Counted from the stretch's first letter, positions 45,811-55,991 are shown. The stretch is DNA of 64,000 nt from Enteropsectra breve (GCA_024243835.1 JALPMN010000640.1:1-64000), one strand, 5' to 3'. Program-made: numbers and translations. Notes: a model not told the origin generated them from the letters alone.

Positions 45811-48300
45811 TTATAAAGCGGTTGTGACAGTGAGGCGCTCAGAATCTTCTTCTGGAAAGATGCAATTATTGGTTTGTTGATAGCGATTGATAAGGCTTTC
45901 TTTAAAATCTTCATCAGATGTTAATCTTCTTTCTCCTATCAAATTAATCTCAATTTTACACTCCTTATTCTTGGCAAGGATATCGCCCAAAAAGAAGAAT
46001 AGGACGTATCTCAGGTGTAAGTCACAATCGCGCGGGTCTTTGATGATACGCTCAAACGCACGGGTTGGGTGGTGGAACACAAGCGTTCTTCTGCCACTGC
46101 ACAGCATAGTGAGTGTCAGTTCAGATCCGTACTCGAGTGGAAAATCACTGCTAAATGTACCTTCTTCACAGAAGAACTCAAGTTTTTTAAAATACCTGTT
46201 TTTTGCGATTATTTCAAAGAGATTGTTTGAAAAGGCATGGAGAAGTCCTTCGCTCTCCATATGGAGGCTCTTAAATCTCAGATTCTTGATGATATTCTTA
46301 AAATGCATCCAGTACTTATTGGCAGAATAATGAATTTTAAAGGGCTCAGGCAAGTCAAAGTAGTAGTTGCCGTTAGCGAGTTCTAATGTCTCTAATGTAT
46401 CTAAAATATCAAATGAAGATTCAAGGCTGTTTGGACTATTGTTTGGACTATTGTTTATACTGTTGTTTAGACTATTATTTGGACTATTATTTAGACTATT
46501 GTTTATACTGTTATTTATACTATTGTTTAGACTGTTGTTTAGACTATTATTTAGACTATTGTTTGGACTATTGTTTGGACTATTGTTTGGACTATTATTT
46601 AGACTATTGTTTATACTATTGTTTGGACTGTTATTAAGACTATTATTTAGACTGTTTAGAATTTGTGCCGCCTCTGACTCAATGAATCGCTCATGATTTG
46701 CAAACACTTTTTCTGGCACAATAATTCTTGCATGTCTGAACGTCTTTTTACCAATCTTGCGGAGCAAATAAATAAACAGTGCCATCTCACCCTCAAAGCA
46801 TTCCAATGATGTTTTAAGCTTATCATTTTTATCTAGCAAATACTTCAGCACGCCCTTGCCGGTGCCAGATACAAACGATGAGAGCCCTAGCTTTTTCAGA
46901 GGCAGCTCTCTTATTAAGTCGCACAGCTCAGTGCTGAGATTGTTGAACTTCATGATACTGAGTCCAGTTAATCTGCTGCCCATTAATTTATGTGCTGCTC
47001 CGAGAAACCTGAAAATATTGGAACTGTAAATCTCGTTATTAGTCCCATGAAGCATCGCATCGTAAAAAGGCATTGTAAACATATTGTAGTCGCCATCAAT
47101 GTAGATTTCAGAAAGATGGGGGCAGAATGCGATCAGATCCAAAATACTCTGTGTCTTAGCACTGCACTGGAGATCTTCCAGATTTATGTGGAGGGATACA
47201 ATTTTTTCGCACTTTAGAAGATTATGGTTTACCATGGCGAAGAGTTTTAGTCTTTTATTACTATCGTCATAATTTTCAGTAAGAGTTGAATATTTCTTAG
47301 GGTTGCAGGCCAAGATTGAGCCCTCTGGATGCGTTCTTATGATTTCAAATGACTGTTTGCTCTTGAAGTAAAAGTCAGGTGAATCATCTGGTATGGCAAT
47401 CTCGATATTGTCGATGGCATTACGTAGAAACGGGCTGCTATTTATAATCTCAGATGGAGAAATATCTGAGAATCTCTCATAACGGCTGTCTGATGCTAAG
47501 CGGTTATTTAGATACTCAATCAAATGATCTGACTTGCTAATACTCCTTGTATCAATATCACCTGGGGTTTTTATATCAATGGCCATAGCTTGGATGCCCA
47601 TTGTGAGTCCAACCAATAAGCCTTCTTTAACATCAGAAATTTCATCTTTGGTTGATTCATTACCTGAAAATATTGAATAGCCCCCTTTCTTTAAAAGATA
47701 GACAAAATTTATAGCAAACAGCATGTCTGCATCTAAAGAAAGATGAATGTCTCTAGACTCATAGTGAATGAAGATATCTGCAGTGCATTCCTTTTTAAAA
47801 GAAAGGAACTGCAGTTCCTTGAGTATTTCAAAGATAAGCATGTCATTCAAAGCAAAGTCAAGCTGATCGCGGTATTTAGTTCGCATGTCAAATATTATCT
47901 TCCATGTGCTAATCTTATATTCATTAAACTTCAGGATAACCTTATCTTCTTTGGTATCACTGCTGTATAATGGATTTTTCTCTCTCAGCATTTCTACCTC
48001 TGAATTTATCTTTTCATTGAATTCTTCCAGTGTTGAACAGCAATACGATTCTCGTGCCTCGCTGCATAGCGCAGCAATCCCTTTGATCCTCTGGAAAGCT
48101 GCAGTTTCAGACTCAGGGCGTTCTTCAACAAGACAAACCAGCGTATCAGAAGCGCAGATATCCAAGTAGTTGAAAGAATAAGTATCGCTGCCTGAATCCA
48201 GGGACACCTGAAGATACTCGTCCATAAGCTGTTTACGCGGTGCTGTGGAGTACTGGGCACATACTTGTAGAGCGATCTGAAGTATCATTCTAGCACTCAT
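45811..48300 (-). CDS. Secreted protein with leucine-rich-like body and (x-N-N-S)n repeat, unknown function
   Basis: 829 residues from the Met at 48300, which follows AATTCCCTA. The open frame starts earlier, at 48345, but the later start gives a signal peptide (MSARMILQIALQVCAQ). The middle has LRR-like strands (IVSLHINLEDLQCS, HLSEIYIDGDYNM, LTGLSIMKFNNLS). A run of about 18 four-residue x-N-N-S units (x = L, P or I) follows, encoded by a 12-bp minisatellite at 46424-46656. The C-terminal about 170 residues resemble the first part in style. Microsporidia have large LRR-containing secreted families, and this looks like one. NNS is a sequon, but N-glycosylation is generally lost in the group. 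Confidence 0.65.
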   Translation of the reverse strand: MSARMILQIALQVCAQYSTAPRKQLMDEYLQVSLDSGSDTYSFNYLDICASDTLVCLVEERPESETAAFQRIKGIAALCSEARESYCCSTLEEFNEKINSEVEMLREKNPLYSSDTKEDKVILKFNEYKISTWKIIFDMRTKYRDQLDFALNDMLIFEILKELQFLSFKKECTADIFIHYESRDIHLSLDADMLFAINFVYLLKKGGYSIFSGNESTKDEISDVKEGLLVGLTMGIQAMAIDIKTPGDIDTRSISKSDHLIEYLNNRLASDSRYERFSDISPSEIINSSPFLRNAIDNIEIAIPDDSPDFYFKSKQSFEIIRTHPEGSILACNPKKYSTLTENYDDSNKRLKLFAMVNHNLLKCEKIVSLHINLEDLQCSAKTQSILDLIAFCPHLSEIYIDGDYNMFTMPFYDAMLHGTNNEIYSSNIFRFLGAAHKLMGSRLTGLSIMKFNNLSTELCDLIRELPLKKLGLSSFVSGTGKGVLKYLLDKNDKLKTSLECFEGEMALFIYLLRKIGKKTFRHARIIVPEKVFANHERFIESEAAQILNSLNNSLNNSPNNSINNSLNNSPNNSPNNSPNNSLNNSLNNSLNNSINNSINNSLNNSPNNSLNNSINNSPNNSPNSLESSFDILDTLETLELANGNYYFDLPEPFKIHYSANKYWMHFKNIIKNLRFKSLHMESEGLLHAFSNNLFEIIAKNRYFKKLEFFCEEGTFSSDFPLEYGSELTLTMLCSGRRTLVFHHPTRAFERIIKDPRDCDLHLRYVLFFFLGDILAKNKECKIEINLIGERRLTSDEDFKESLINRYQQTNNCIFPEEDSERLTVTTAL
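46424..46656. repeat. 12-bp coding minisatellite
   Basis: The unit TTGTTTGGACTA and close variants repeat about 18 times, encoding x-N-N-S on the minus strand. Variation is mostly at the first codon (Leu, Pro, Ile). Confidence 0.85.
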
Positions 48301-48359
48301 TAGGGAATTAAAAATTTTAATTTTAATAATAAAGGTCTTCAACATTATTTTACACGCGT

Positions 48360-48555
48360 CTTATTTTATCTTATTATACACGAGTCTTGTTTTATCTTAT
48401 TATACACGAGTCTTGTTTTATATTATTATACATGTATCTTGTTTTATATTATTATACACGAGTCTTATTAAACATGTATCTTGTGTTATATTATTATACA
48501 CGAGTCTTATTTTATCTTATTATACATGTATCTTGTTTTATCTTATTATACATGA
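48360..48555. repeat. 26-bp minisatellite
   Basis: TTATTATACACGAGTCTTGTTTTATC and TACATGTATC variants repeat about seven times between the divergent secreted-protein and YKT6 genes, leaving little room for other promoter sequence. Confidence 0.75.
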
Positions 48556-48633
48556 ATCGTCTTCCTCCCGTATTCTAAAATAAATGCATTTTTATCCCAT
48601 TTTTAAAAGCTCTTTTATTTCATTCCCAAATAC

Positions 48634-49185
48634 ATGCCTGTCTACGCAATTATCAAAATAGACACAATAGAGTCAAGGAACATACAGGAAAAATTCAATC
48701 TCGACAAATACAGCATATTTTCACGCGGATCCATAAAAAACATCATACGGGTGATGGTGCATGAGCTCTCAGAGCGTGCGAATAGCGGTGGAATGGGAAC
48801 ATCCATGGGCATGATGGAGATACACGAGAAGCTCAATGCCATCGATGAAATAAAAATACTCACACAGAAAAAGGGATGCATCCGCGTTGTTGTCATTACC
48901 GATGGAGAGTACGATTCCTCCATAGCACACAAGCTGCTTATCGAGGCATTCACAGATGCAGACTACGACAGGCTCATCCAGGACTACCGTGTCTGGCAGG
49001 ACAAGGACACCATGCGGCAGATTGAAGAGGAGCTGGCCAAGTGCAAAGTAACGGTGGTGGAGGGCCTCTCGCAGATCCTCGAGCGGGGAGAAACTCTGTC
49101 GGATCTTGTTGATAAATCAAAATCCCTCAATATGCAAACAAAGATACTGTTTAAGACAGCCAAGAAGAAGAATCGATGCTGCTAG
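48634..49185 (+). CDS. YKT6: R-SNARE YKT6
   Basis: 183 residues: a longin domain (about 1-115, including YSIFSRGSIKNIIRVMVHEL), then an R-SNARE coiled coil (about 120-175) whose centre carries Arg in LSQILERGETLSDLV. YKT6 acts in several Golgi, vacuole and ER fusion steps without a TM helix, using lipid-modified C-terminal cysteines. Here the protein ends KKKNRCC: the palmitoylated and prenylated cysteines are kept, but the last three residues of the usual CCxxM box are gone. CCCAAATAC lies just before the ATG. Confidence 0.85.
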   Translation: MPVYAIIKIDTIESRNIQEKFNLDKYSIFSRGSIKNIIRVMVHELSERANSGGMGTSMGMMEIHEKLNAIDEIKILTQKKGCIRVVVITDGEYDSSIAHKLLIEAFTDADYDRLIQDYRVWQDKDTMRQIEEELAKCKVTVVEGLSQILERGETLSDLVDKSKSLNMQTKILFKTAKKKNRCC

Positions 49186-49223
49186 TAAATGCTAGAAAAT
49201 AATAAATGTTACAATTTTTATAC

Positions 49224-49390
49224 ATTTCTAATCAATAGAGTCATTTCTAATAAATAGTGTTATTTCTAATGCATAGAGTCATTTCTAATAAATAGAGATT
49301 GGCCTGTGCTCAGGTTTACTATAAACTGGAATACTTTATTAGGAGTACTGTATTAGGAATACTGTATTAGGAATAATACATATAGTGTAT
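49224..49390. repeat. Short degenerate repeats
   Basis: Units like ATTTCTAATAAATAGAGTC (49224-49300) are followed by GTATTAGGAATACT units (49340-49380). Intergenic, 3' of YKT6. Confidence 0.5.
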
Positions 49391-49496
49391 TAGCATTTAA
49401 TGGCTATTTTATCGTTATAATACCCTCCATTTATCGTGCAAGTTATAAAAAATGATTGTTTAATGAAATTGTTCCTAAGGATACATCTGCTTCTAT

Positions 49497-49622
49497 CTAC
49501 TGCGGCTCTCTACAGGGATTAACAGTAGACTTTTCATCAATCTCAGTGTAATTTCTTTCTTCGTTCATGCACTTGCTGAAACTCATCATTGCCAACACTA
49601 GAATAAGCTTTCCACGTAACAT
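49497..49622 (-). CDS. Very short secreted peptide
   Basis: 41 residues from the Met at 49622, which follows AATTTTTACCT, a good start context. The signal peptide is MLRGKLILVLAMMSFSKC; the mature part (MNEERNYTEIDEKSTVNPC) is acidic with one to two cysteines. It overlaps nothing and lies just downstream of the RhoGEF gene on the same strand. Confidence 0.45.
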   Translation of the reverse strand: MLRGKLILVLAMMSFSKCMNEERNYTEIDEKSTVNPCREPQ

Positions 49623-49811
49623 AGGTAAAAATTTGTCTAAATATTTTTCTAAAAATTTGTATACCAAAAAAATGAAACATACCTTGTTAATATCAGAAGG
49701 ATTATTCATAAGATGGGTATTTAATTAAATAAATTTAGAAAGTTATTAATCATTCAACATACCTAATAAGAATAAAACAACATCTTTATTGTTCTATACA
49801 TAAATACACTA

Positions 49812-52800
49812 TCATTCTTCCTTGTCTTTATATTCTCTCAGAATATCCCCTGTATTTACATTTCTCTTATCTCCTGTACCGCTGTGATTCTCCAGCAGTG
49901 CCAATATCTTCTGATTATTGTCATTATTATCCAGCTTTATCTTAAAGTCCTTGACCTCCCTTACATTAATGTTCTTATTTCTTATATCGCTATTTACGCA
50001 ATCAACAATATTTCTATTTTTCGCTTCTAAGAACTTTATGATATTTAAACCGCCATCATACTCTTCATTCACTGAGCCATCATACTCCTTATTCATTGAG
50101 CCATTGTTTCCATTACTAACTCTACTACCATATGTACTATTGCTTCCACCGCTATTACCACTATTGCCTCTACTATTATTTCCCATACAGTTATTATTAG
50201 CTATAGTATTATGGTCTTTGTTGCCTGATAGAGACTTGCTGTGAACATTCACTTTTAAAGAGCAGCCACCCTTCTTGTTTCCCTGCCGTGCAAATATTGA
50301 ATTTCCTGTCAGGTTGAATATATTCCTTAGTTTCTCCTTCTCCACGTATTTTGCATCTCTTATCCTCCACTCCTTCTTCATTTCTTCCATCCTCTCAATA
50401 TACTTCTCAGGTCTTATTTTCTTACGTTTTCTATATGCTGACTTGGAAATAAGCTTTATACACAGATCATCACTGTCCACCCTGCTGATATCTGCAATAT
50501 TGTTGTCTGCAGAGCTAATGGCATTTCCTATTCTTGATTCACTTCTTACATTTCTCATACCTTTTGTATCAATTGCAACTCTGCTTTCTGCTTTTGTAAG
50601 TTCTCGTCTCATCTCTTCTATCAGTGACAGTGTGTTGGTACTTGAGGTGCCTTTATCGCTATCGCTATCACTTAATTCAATATCAATATCACTTACCTCT
50701 TTAATAACACTTCCTTTAAGACTATTACTCCTGCTGGCTGATTCCTCATCCCCTAAATTAGCCACACGATAAATCTTCGTTCCCGAGTAGAGCAGTGGCT
50801 CTGTTGTCCCGTTTACAAATGCCAGCCTGGGAATATCCTCCAGATAAACACACTGCGCCGTATCCAAAGAAAACACCCCTATTGAGGTGTCAGAAAGGCA
50901 TATGACATGCCGTGCGTATATCTTGAATGCAGAGGCAGCCATGTCCCAGAAGAACACCAGGTGGTGGTGCTTGTAGGCACCCAGCGCATCCACATAGAAG
51001 CCCATTCCATCGAAGCAGAGCAGAAAAGTCTCTTTCTCAACCTGAAAAATAGACAGCGCCATGAGATTGGAAATGGCCTTGGAAACAAGAACCGTTGCTG
51101 GATCGAACGAGCCAAGAAGCGCCTGTGTCCTGAGCGTGTCAACATCCACAATCTCAAAGTCCTTGCATGAAATAACCATGCTGTTGTTCAGAAAAGAGAC
51201 ATTGGCAACGTTGTATCCAACATACATTTTTCTGTTGAAAAGAAGCTGCCACTCGTTTCCATCATCGATGAGATTCAGCAGGTAGATCATTGAGAAGGAG
51301 AATGATGAGTTGGCTGATACGGCAATAAAAATCTGGTTTCTGAATTCTCCATAGTAAAAGTCATCGATTTTACAGTCTATTTTTTCAGCGGATATTTCAT
51401 CCATAGAAAAGTTGTAGGAGGCGATGCAGAGGTTTTGGTCTGCAAGAAAAAACAGCAGTTCTCTTTTCTTGTCGTAGATTATTTTGTTTGCTGGGGTTTT
51501 TGAAATGAGTTTTAAGCTGCTGCTGTTCTTGGCGTATATTCCCAGGTTGGTGCTATAGAAGATGATTTTCTCTCTATTACTATCATTAGAACTTATATCA
51601 TTATTCTTATTACTATCATTAGAACTTATATCAGAACTATTACTATCAGAACTATTACTATTATCTTTGCTATCAGAACTGCTACTATCACTATTGTCAG
51701 AACTACTGTTTTTTGTATGCTTGTTTTTACCCTTAAAAATGACACTACCACTACTATTATCACTGTCAGAATCAGAACTACTGCTATTATTACTATTACT
51801 ACTATCATTACTATTAGAATTACTATTATCACTATTAGAATTACTATTATCACTATTAGAATTATTAATATTTAAGTGTGCTACTGCCCTGGTCTTTTTT
51901 ATCACGATTTTAGAGCTGTTTAAATCGTTAGAATTAAATAATTCTCTACAAAACCCCTGTTTATCTTCACTTAAAGTCTCCTCCTGACTTTCTCCCATGC
52001 TTTGCTCCAGAGATAATTTTCTGAGCATATTTTCAGGTGATGAATCATCTAATATTTCAGACCAGCCGATAGAATCAATAGATGATGTTTCAGAAAGACT
52101 TGAGGTATTTAGGTAGCTTTCAATGGAATATTCATTGACATTTGTTTTCTTATCTATTTTATTCTTATCAAATTTATTCTTATTTAACTTACTCTTATTT
52201 GTATCATCTGAATCACTATTTCTTTTATTACTATTTGTATCATTACTTCTATTACTCCTATTACTGTTTCTATCATTACTTTTATCTGAATCACTACTGA
52301 TATCACTAACAAAATCACTGTCACTCCTATTTATATCACTCCTATTTATATCATTTCTATTATCTTTTATACTACCATTTCTAATTATATCATCTGTATT
52401 ACTAGAAAGTGATATTAAACAAGACGAAAAATACACCGCCTCAGACTCATCAAAACACGCCGCTCTCAGGCGCTCATTTCCGATCTCATGGCTGCGTTCC
52501 AGTCCCACCGCTAAATTGAATTTTCTTCTTATTTTCACCTGAATGGATTTTATTTTGCTGTAGTAGAGATCCCTCGTTGCTGCATCTGAAAAATACAGCA
52601 CTACAAAAACACCCTCCGAGGGAAGAACAAGATAGATTTTCTGGTGGCTCTCCAAGTTCTCGTCATCCGTGAAGACATTGCCGGCCTTGTCCCGGGGAAG
52701 TGCCCTGCGCAGCACTTTTATTCGGCTCAGCGGAAGGGGCCTGAGAAGAATCTCAATCGGGTCGTAGGGACTGGTGATGGACTTGCAAATCACGATCTGC

Positions 52801-53921
52801 CGGTCAAAAATATAAATGTGGCGGTAGCAGGCAGGGGAGTGCTGGTCCAGCTTGATGATCAGCGGGCCGTCCTTCACGAGCTTCTTGCGGCTGAAAATAA
52901 GGCCCAGTGCTGTTGCACGGCTGATGCTGTCGCTCTTCAGGTCTCCGAGCTGCGTGGAGAACTGCATGAGATCGTTCAGCCGGTAGAGATTGAAGAGCTC
53001 TGAACGCGCCTTGAAAATACGGTCTATTTTTCTGGTGGCAGCCTTGATTTTGCTGATAAGCTGGTTGTACAACTCTGTCTGCTCATCGCTTGTGGTGCTT
53101 TTAAGAATCGCCTTGAGAAGCAGCGGATACCGCGCCATCTTTCCGGACGGGCGGTAGAAGAAGTGCTTCGGGCCGAGATTCGTCAGGCTGTGTCTCTCCA
53201 TCCAGGAGGTAACGCACTCGCTAAAGGCACTGTTTGTCGCCATCAGCACATTAAACTCATATTCAGCCTTTGGGAGCATTGCTGAGAAAGACTCGTAGAA
53301 AGAAACACATTCGAAGTATTTGAGAAAAATAGAGGCGTATTCGAGGGATGAGGTGTCTATTGACCCGTCCTTCTTGATGTAGAATTCGTTGAGTGGGTCA
53401 TCGCTATTCTCTTTGTACCAGTTGGCATTGATTCTTTTCAGAAGGTCGCTATCATTTCTATTGCTATCATTTCTATTATTTATGCTATTTATATTATTTC
53501 TACTATTATTTTTATTATTATTTATGCTATCATTTATGCTTTTACTGTTATTATTTTTACTGTTATTATTTATATTCCTATCGTTTATATTTTTGTTACT
53601 ACTTTTATCTTGCTGAGATGTGCGCCGTACGCTCGATATTATCGGATCTGTGGGACGCTCTATCTCTACGCCCTGGCTTTTAAGAAGGCGATGATTGGCA
53701 TCCTTCATCTCCGCAAATATCAGCTTGTGAAACTGGTAAATCTTGTTCATATTTGTGAATATTGAGTTGGAAATGCTGTATCTCGTTTTCGGAGGGATGC
53801 TCTCGATATTCAGGATATCAGCCCGGAGACCGACATGCCAGAGCTTCAGATCCTCCACATATGATTTCTCGCTGTAGAACAGCTCTGAAATGGCCTCTAT
53901 TCTCTTTCTGGGATTTCCCAT
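49812..53921 (-). CDS. Rho guanine-nucleotide exchange factor (ROM1/2-like: DH-PH-CNH)
   Basis: 1369 residues. A DH domain spans about 5-310 (AISELFYSEKSYVEDLKLW at the start, then HFFYRPSGKMARYPLLLKAIL) with an Asn/Ser-rich insertion near 100-160. A PH domain follows (about 345-475, RHIYIFDRQIVICKSI). Then come long Asn/Ser/Asp runs (about 515-600 and 690-790), a CNH-type beta-propeller (about 800-1060), and another disordered tail. DH-PH-CNH is the layout of yeast Rom1/Rom2, which activate Rho1 in cell-wall integrity signalling. The N-terminal DEP domain of Rom2 is missing. The DNA-level repeats inflate the length. Confidence 0.85.
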   Translation of the reverse strand: MGNPRKRIEAISELFYSEKSYVEDLKLWHVGLRADILNIESIPPKTRYSISNSIFTNMNKIYQFHKLIFAEMKDANHRLLKSQGVEIERPTDPIISSVRRTSQQDKSSNKNINDRNINNNSKNNNSKSINDSINNNKNNSRNNINSINNRNDSNRNDSDLLKRINANWYKENSDDPLNEFYIKKDGSIDTSSLEYASIFLKYFECVSFYESFSAMLPKAEYEFNVLMATNSAFSECVTSWMERHSLTNLGPKHFFYRPSGKMARYPLLLKAILKSTTSDEQTELYNQLISKIKAATRKIDRIFKARSELFNLYRLNDLMQFSTQLGDLKSDSISRATALGLIFSRKKLVKDGPLIIKLDQHSPACYRHIYIFDRQIVICKSITSPYDPIEILLRPLPLSRIKVLRRALPRDKAGNVFTDDENLESHQKIYLVLPSEGVFVVLYFSDAATRDLYYSKIKSIQVKIRRKFNLAVGLERSHEIGNERLRAACFDESEAVYFSSCLISLSSNTDDIIRNGSIKDNRNDINRSDINRSDSDFVSDISSDSDKSNDRNSNRSNRSNDTNSNKRNSDSDDTNKSKLNKNKFDKNKIDKKTNVNEYSIESYLNTSSLSETSSIDSIGWSEILDDSSPENMLRKLSLEQSMGESQEETLSEDKQGFCRELFNSNDLNSSKIVIKKTRAVAHLNINNSNSDNSNSNSDNSNSNSNDSSNSNNSSSSDSDSDNSSGSVIFKGKNKHTKNSSSDNSDSSSSDSKDNSNSSDSNSSDISSNDSNKNNDISSNDSNREKIIFYSTNLGIYAKNSSSLKLISKTPANKIIYDKKRELLFFLADQNLCIASYNFSMDEISAEKIDCKIDDFYYGEFRNQIFIAVSANSSFSFSMIYLLNLIDDGNEWQLLFNRKMYVGYNVANVSFLNNSMVISCKDFEIVDVDTLRTQALLGSFDPATVLVSKAISNLMALSIFQVEKETFLLCFDGMGFYVDALGAYKHHHLVFFWDMAASAFKIYARHVICLSDTSIGVFSLDTAQCVYLEDIPRLAFVNGTTEPLLYSGTKIYRVANLGDEESASRSNSLKGSVIKEVSDIDIELSDSDSDKGTSSTNTLSLIEEMRRELTKAESRVAIDTKGMRNVRSESRIGNAISSADNNIADISRVDSDDLCIKLISKSAYRKRKKIRPEKYIERMEEMKKEWRIRDAKYVEKEKLRNIFNLTGNSIFARQGNKKGGCSLKVNVHSKSLSGNKDHNTIANNNCMGNNSRGNSGNSGGSNSTYGSRVSNGNNGSMNKEYDGSVNEEYDGGLNIIKFLEAKNRNIVDCVNSDIRNKNINVREVKDFKIKLDNNDNNQKILALLENHSGTGDKRNVNTGDILREYKDKEE
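51560..51870. repeat. Trinucleotide-rich coding repeats (Ser/Asn/Asp)
   Basis: TCATTACTATTAGAA-type units encode serine, asparagine and aspartate runs in the RhoGEF linker. Similar tracts lie at about 52190-52380 and 53450-53600. Confidence 0.7.
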
Positions 53922-53999
53922 GGCGTGTTCTTCGCCACAGGTTTTATCATGGTGTTTTAGAAGCGTTTCACATATAAATTCACAGATTCGGAAATATTT

Positions 54000-54062
54000 A
54001 TAAAGTTTATAATAAAGCTTGTAATAAGGATTATAATAAAGTTTGTAATAAAGATTATAATA
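54000..54062. repeat. Short AT-rich tandem repeats
   Basis: TAAAGTTTATAATAAAGCTTGTAATAAGGAT-type units upstream of the RhoGEF start; period about 15-16 bp. Confidence 0.5.
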
Positions 54063-54214
54063 TATTTGTGCTTTAATATTTGTTCTTTAAAACTATACTG
54101 AATTAACATGACTCATAATATTTATTCATTGTAAATAAAAATTCAATTGAGATATTCATTAAATGGAGATATAGACAATAAATGTGTGGTCCACTTCTGA
54201 TATACTTTGTGCTT

Positions 54215-54556
54215 TTACTTCTCCTTCTGGCGCTCATAGACCCAGGGCTGAGTGTCCAGCGGACACACATTTTTGGAGTTAAGCCATTTGGAAATGCAGT
54301 GGGAGTGGAAGGCGTGCCCACACTTTCCCCGGTCGAAAGTACAGCCCTGTGGATCAACTAGCCCATTCTGGCACTCCACACACGTATCCATGATGTGGTT
54401 CCTGCAGATTGCGCATGTCTTGATCTGTATGTCCAGAGACCATAGCCCTACTATGTCCCATCCGAGTATCTTTATTTCTGGGATGTTGCTATTGATGCTA
54501 TTGCTATTGATGCTGTTTGTTGTTTTTATATCATTTTCTGTTGCATTTCCTTCCAT
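54215..54556 (-). CDS. RBX1: RING-H2 subunit of cullin ubiquitin ligases (RBX1/ROC1)
   Basis: 113 residues from the Met at 54556, which follows ACACCC directly. After a Ser/Asn-rich start, LWSLDIQIKTCAICRNHIMDTCVECQ is near-identical in pattern to RBX1 (LW.WDI....CAICRNHIMD.CIECQ). The rest of the RING-H2 is CTFDRGKCGHAFHSHCISKWLN and VCPLD. RBX1 docks E2 enzymes on cullin scaffolds. An earlier in-frame Met (54598) is not used on this reading. Confidence 0.93.
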   Translation of the reverse strand: MEGNATENDIKTTNSINSNSINSNIPEIKILGWDIVGLWSLDIQIKTCAICRNHIMDTCVECQNGLVDPQGCTFDRGKCGHAFHSHCISKWLNSKNVCPLDTQPWVYERQKEK

Positions 54557-54791
54557 GGGTGTATTTATCTTTTGAAATAAATAATCGGGTAAATACAAGC
54601 AAAGACAGCAAAATAAATATGGAGAACAATATTTTTTACACTAATAAAAAGGATTACAGGCAATAAATATTTTAAAAGCATTGTGACCAGACTTTTATTA
54701 TAATGAACGCATTGTGATTCAGATTTTTATTATAAAGTATATTTAAATATTTTTCTACTATTTCCTAGAGATGATGATAAATAGGCTTATT

Positions 54792-55991
54792 TTAATTCAT
54801 CTTGCTTTTTATGAATGCAATAAAATCAGAAATTGGCCCGGAGGAACACATCGTATCAACAAGCAACACAACCGTTACAAGAAATGCTATCGATGGAATA
54901 ACAACATTAAGACGCCTCTTTTCACTGTACATCCATCTCAGCTTGAAGAGTGCTACGAAGGTCAGGCAGTAAAAGAGCGACATAATTACACCGGTCTTTA
55001 TTATAAGCTTGTCAGCAGTATCGCCGAGAGCCAGGCAGCAGAGAACAGCAGCAAACAAAAAGTTAAATGCGTATTTCGGGGGCAGTTTGAAGCGCCTCTT
55101 GAGCCCATCGATAATCTCGCTGTAAACAAGATTGCAGCTGAAGATGGAGCCTGTGTACAGGGCCAGGTAAATGAACGCAGTGATGATGCTGTGGGCCCGC
55201 TTAGGGTAGGTCTCCAGGGTTTTGTTTAGAAGACTGAGAACAGCATTGTCCTCTGTTATTTTGGCACTGTCGAGCGATACCATAAAGCCAAGGGAATATG
55301 CCATGTAGATAACCGTGATGAGAAGCACCGAGGCGCTGTACGGAGCAAAGAGATCTGGCATTCTCGTTCCATCGTAGAAGTTGCATGTGTTGTATCCCGA
55401 GTAGTAAAATATCGTTTGAATCAGGCATTTTTTAAGATTTTTGATATTTGATATCGAGAAATTAAATTTTGTAAAGAGAAAGGAGGTGCTTCTGTTTGCA
55501 ACGAATTCGTGGTAGAAGCACGGCAGCAGGATGAGCATTGAGAGAAACTTGGCCAGCAGAAGAGCAGTGCAGATGAACGAGCGTATGGCCTCAGGGAAGT
55601 AGATGATCGACACTGATCCCACGCACAGTGCTATTTTCGCCGGCATATTTTCAAGTTCTAATTTCTGGAAGAGACTGGCGAGGCTGGAGGCTGATGATGC
55701 AGGCAGCACCACGGCTGCTGAAAAGCCAATACTCAGGAGCCCGAGATACTTGCTGAATGAAGCGGTGAGGTACGTGGCATCGCCACCGCCGCTGGGGATG
55801 ATCGCATGCAGCTCTGCATAGCAGCAGGAGCTGAGAATCGCGATGGCACCACCAACAACCCACACTGCCAGAACAGCCATGGAAGACTCCAAGTTGAGTG
55901 CAAAATTGCTGTGTGAGAAGAGTGCGCTGGCGCCTACCGTGGCGAGTACTGTGATTTTAACGACATCACTAAAGGAGTACTGTTTTTTCAT
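54792..55991 (-). CDS. Amino-acid permease (APC superfamily, LAT-like)
   Basis: 399 residues with about 11-12 TM helices. The first helix region (ASALFSHSNFALNL) and the TM3 region (GGAIAILSSCCYAELHAIIPSGGGDATYL) match the LAT/APC signature YAEL...P.SGG. FYYSGYNTCNFY fits the TM6 region of the family. It would import or exchange amino acids, which microsporidia take from the host. It is convergent with nothing nearby and lacks an obvious CCC motif. Confidence 0.85.
   Translation of the reverse strand: MKKQYSFSDVVKITVLATVGASALFSHSNFALNLESSMAVLAVWVVGGAIAILSSCCYAELHAIIPSGGGDATYLTASFSKYLGLLSIGFSAAVVLPASSASSLASLFQKLELENMPAKIALCVGSVSIIYFPEAIRSFICTALLLAKFLSMLILLPCFYHEFVANRSTSFLFTKFNFSISNIKNLKKCLIQTIFYYSGYNTCNFYDGTRMPDLFAPYSASVLLITVIYMAYSLGFMVSLDSAKITEDNAVLSLLNKTLETYPKRAHSIITAFIYLALYTGSIFSCNLVYSEIIDGLKRRFKLPPKYAFNFLFAAVLCCLALGDTADKLIIKTGVIMSLFYCLTFVALFKLRWMYSEKRRLNVVIPSIAFLVTVVLLVDTMCSSGPISDFIAFIKSKMN

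Noticed and set aside
54771..55229. 152-codon plus-strand ORF antisense to the amino-acid permease
   Set aside because: Shadow frame of a well-supported gene.
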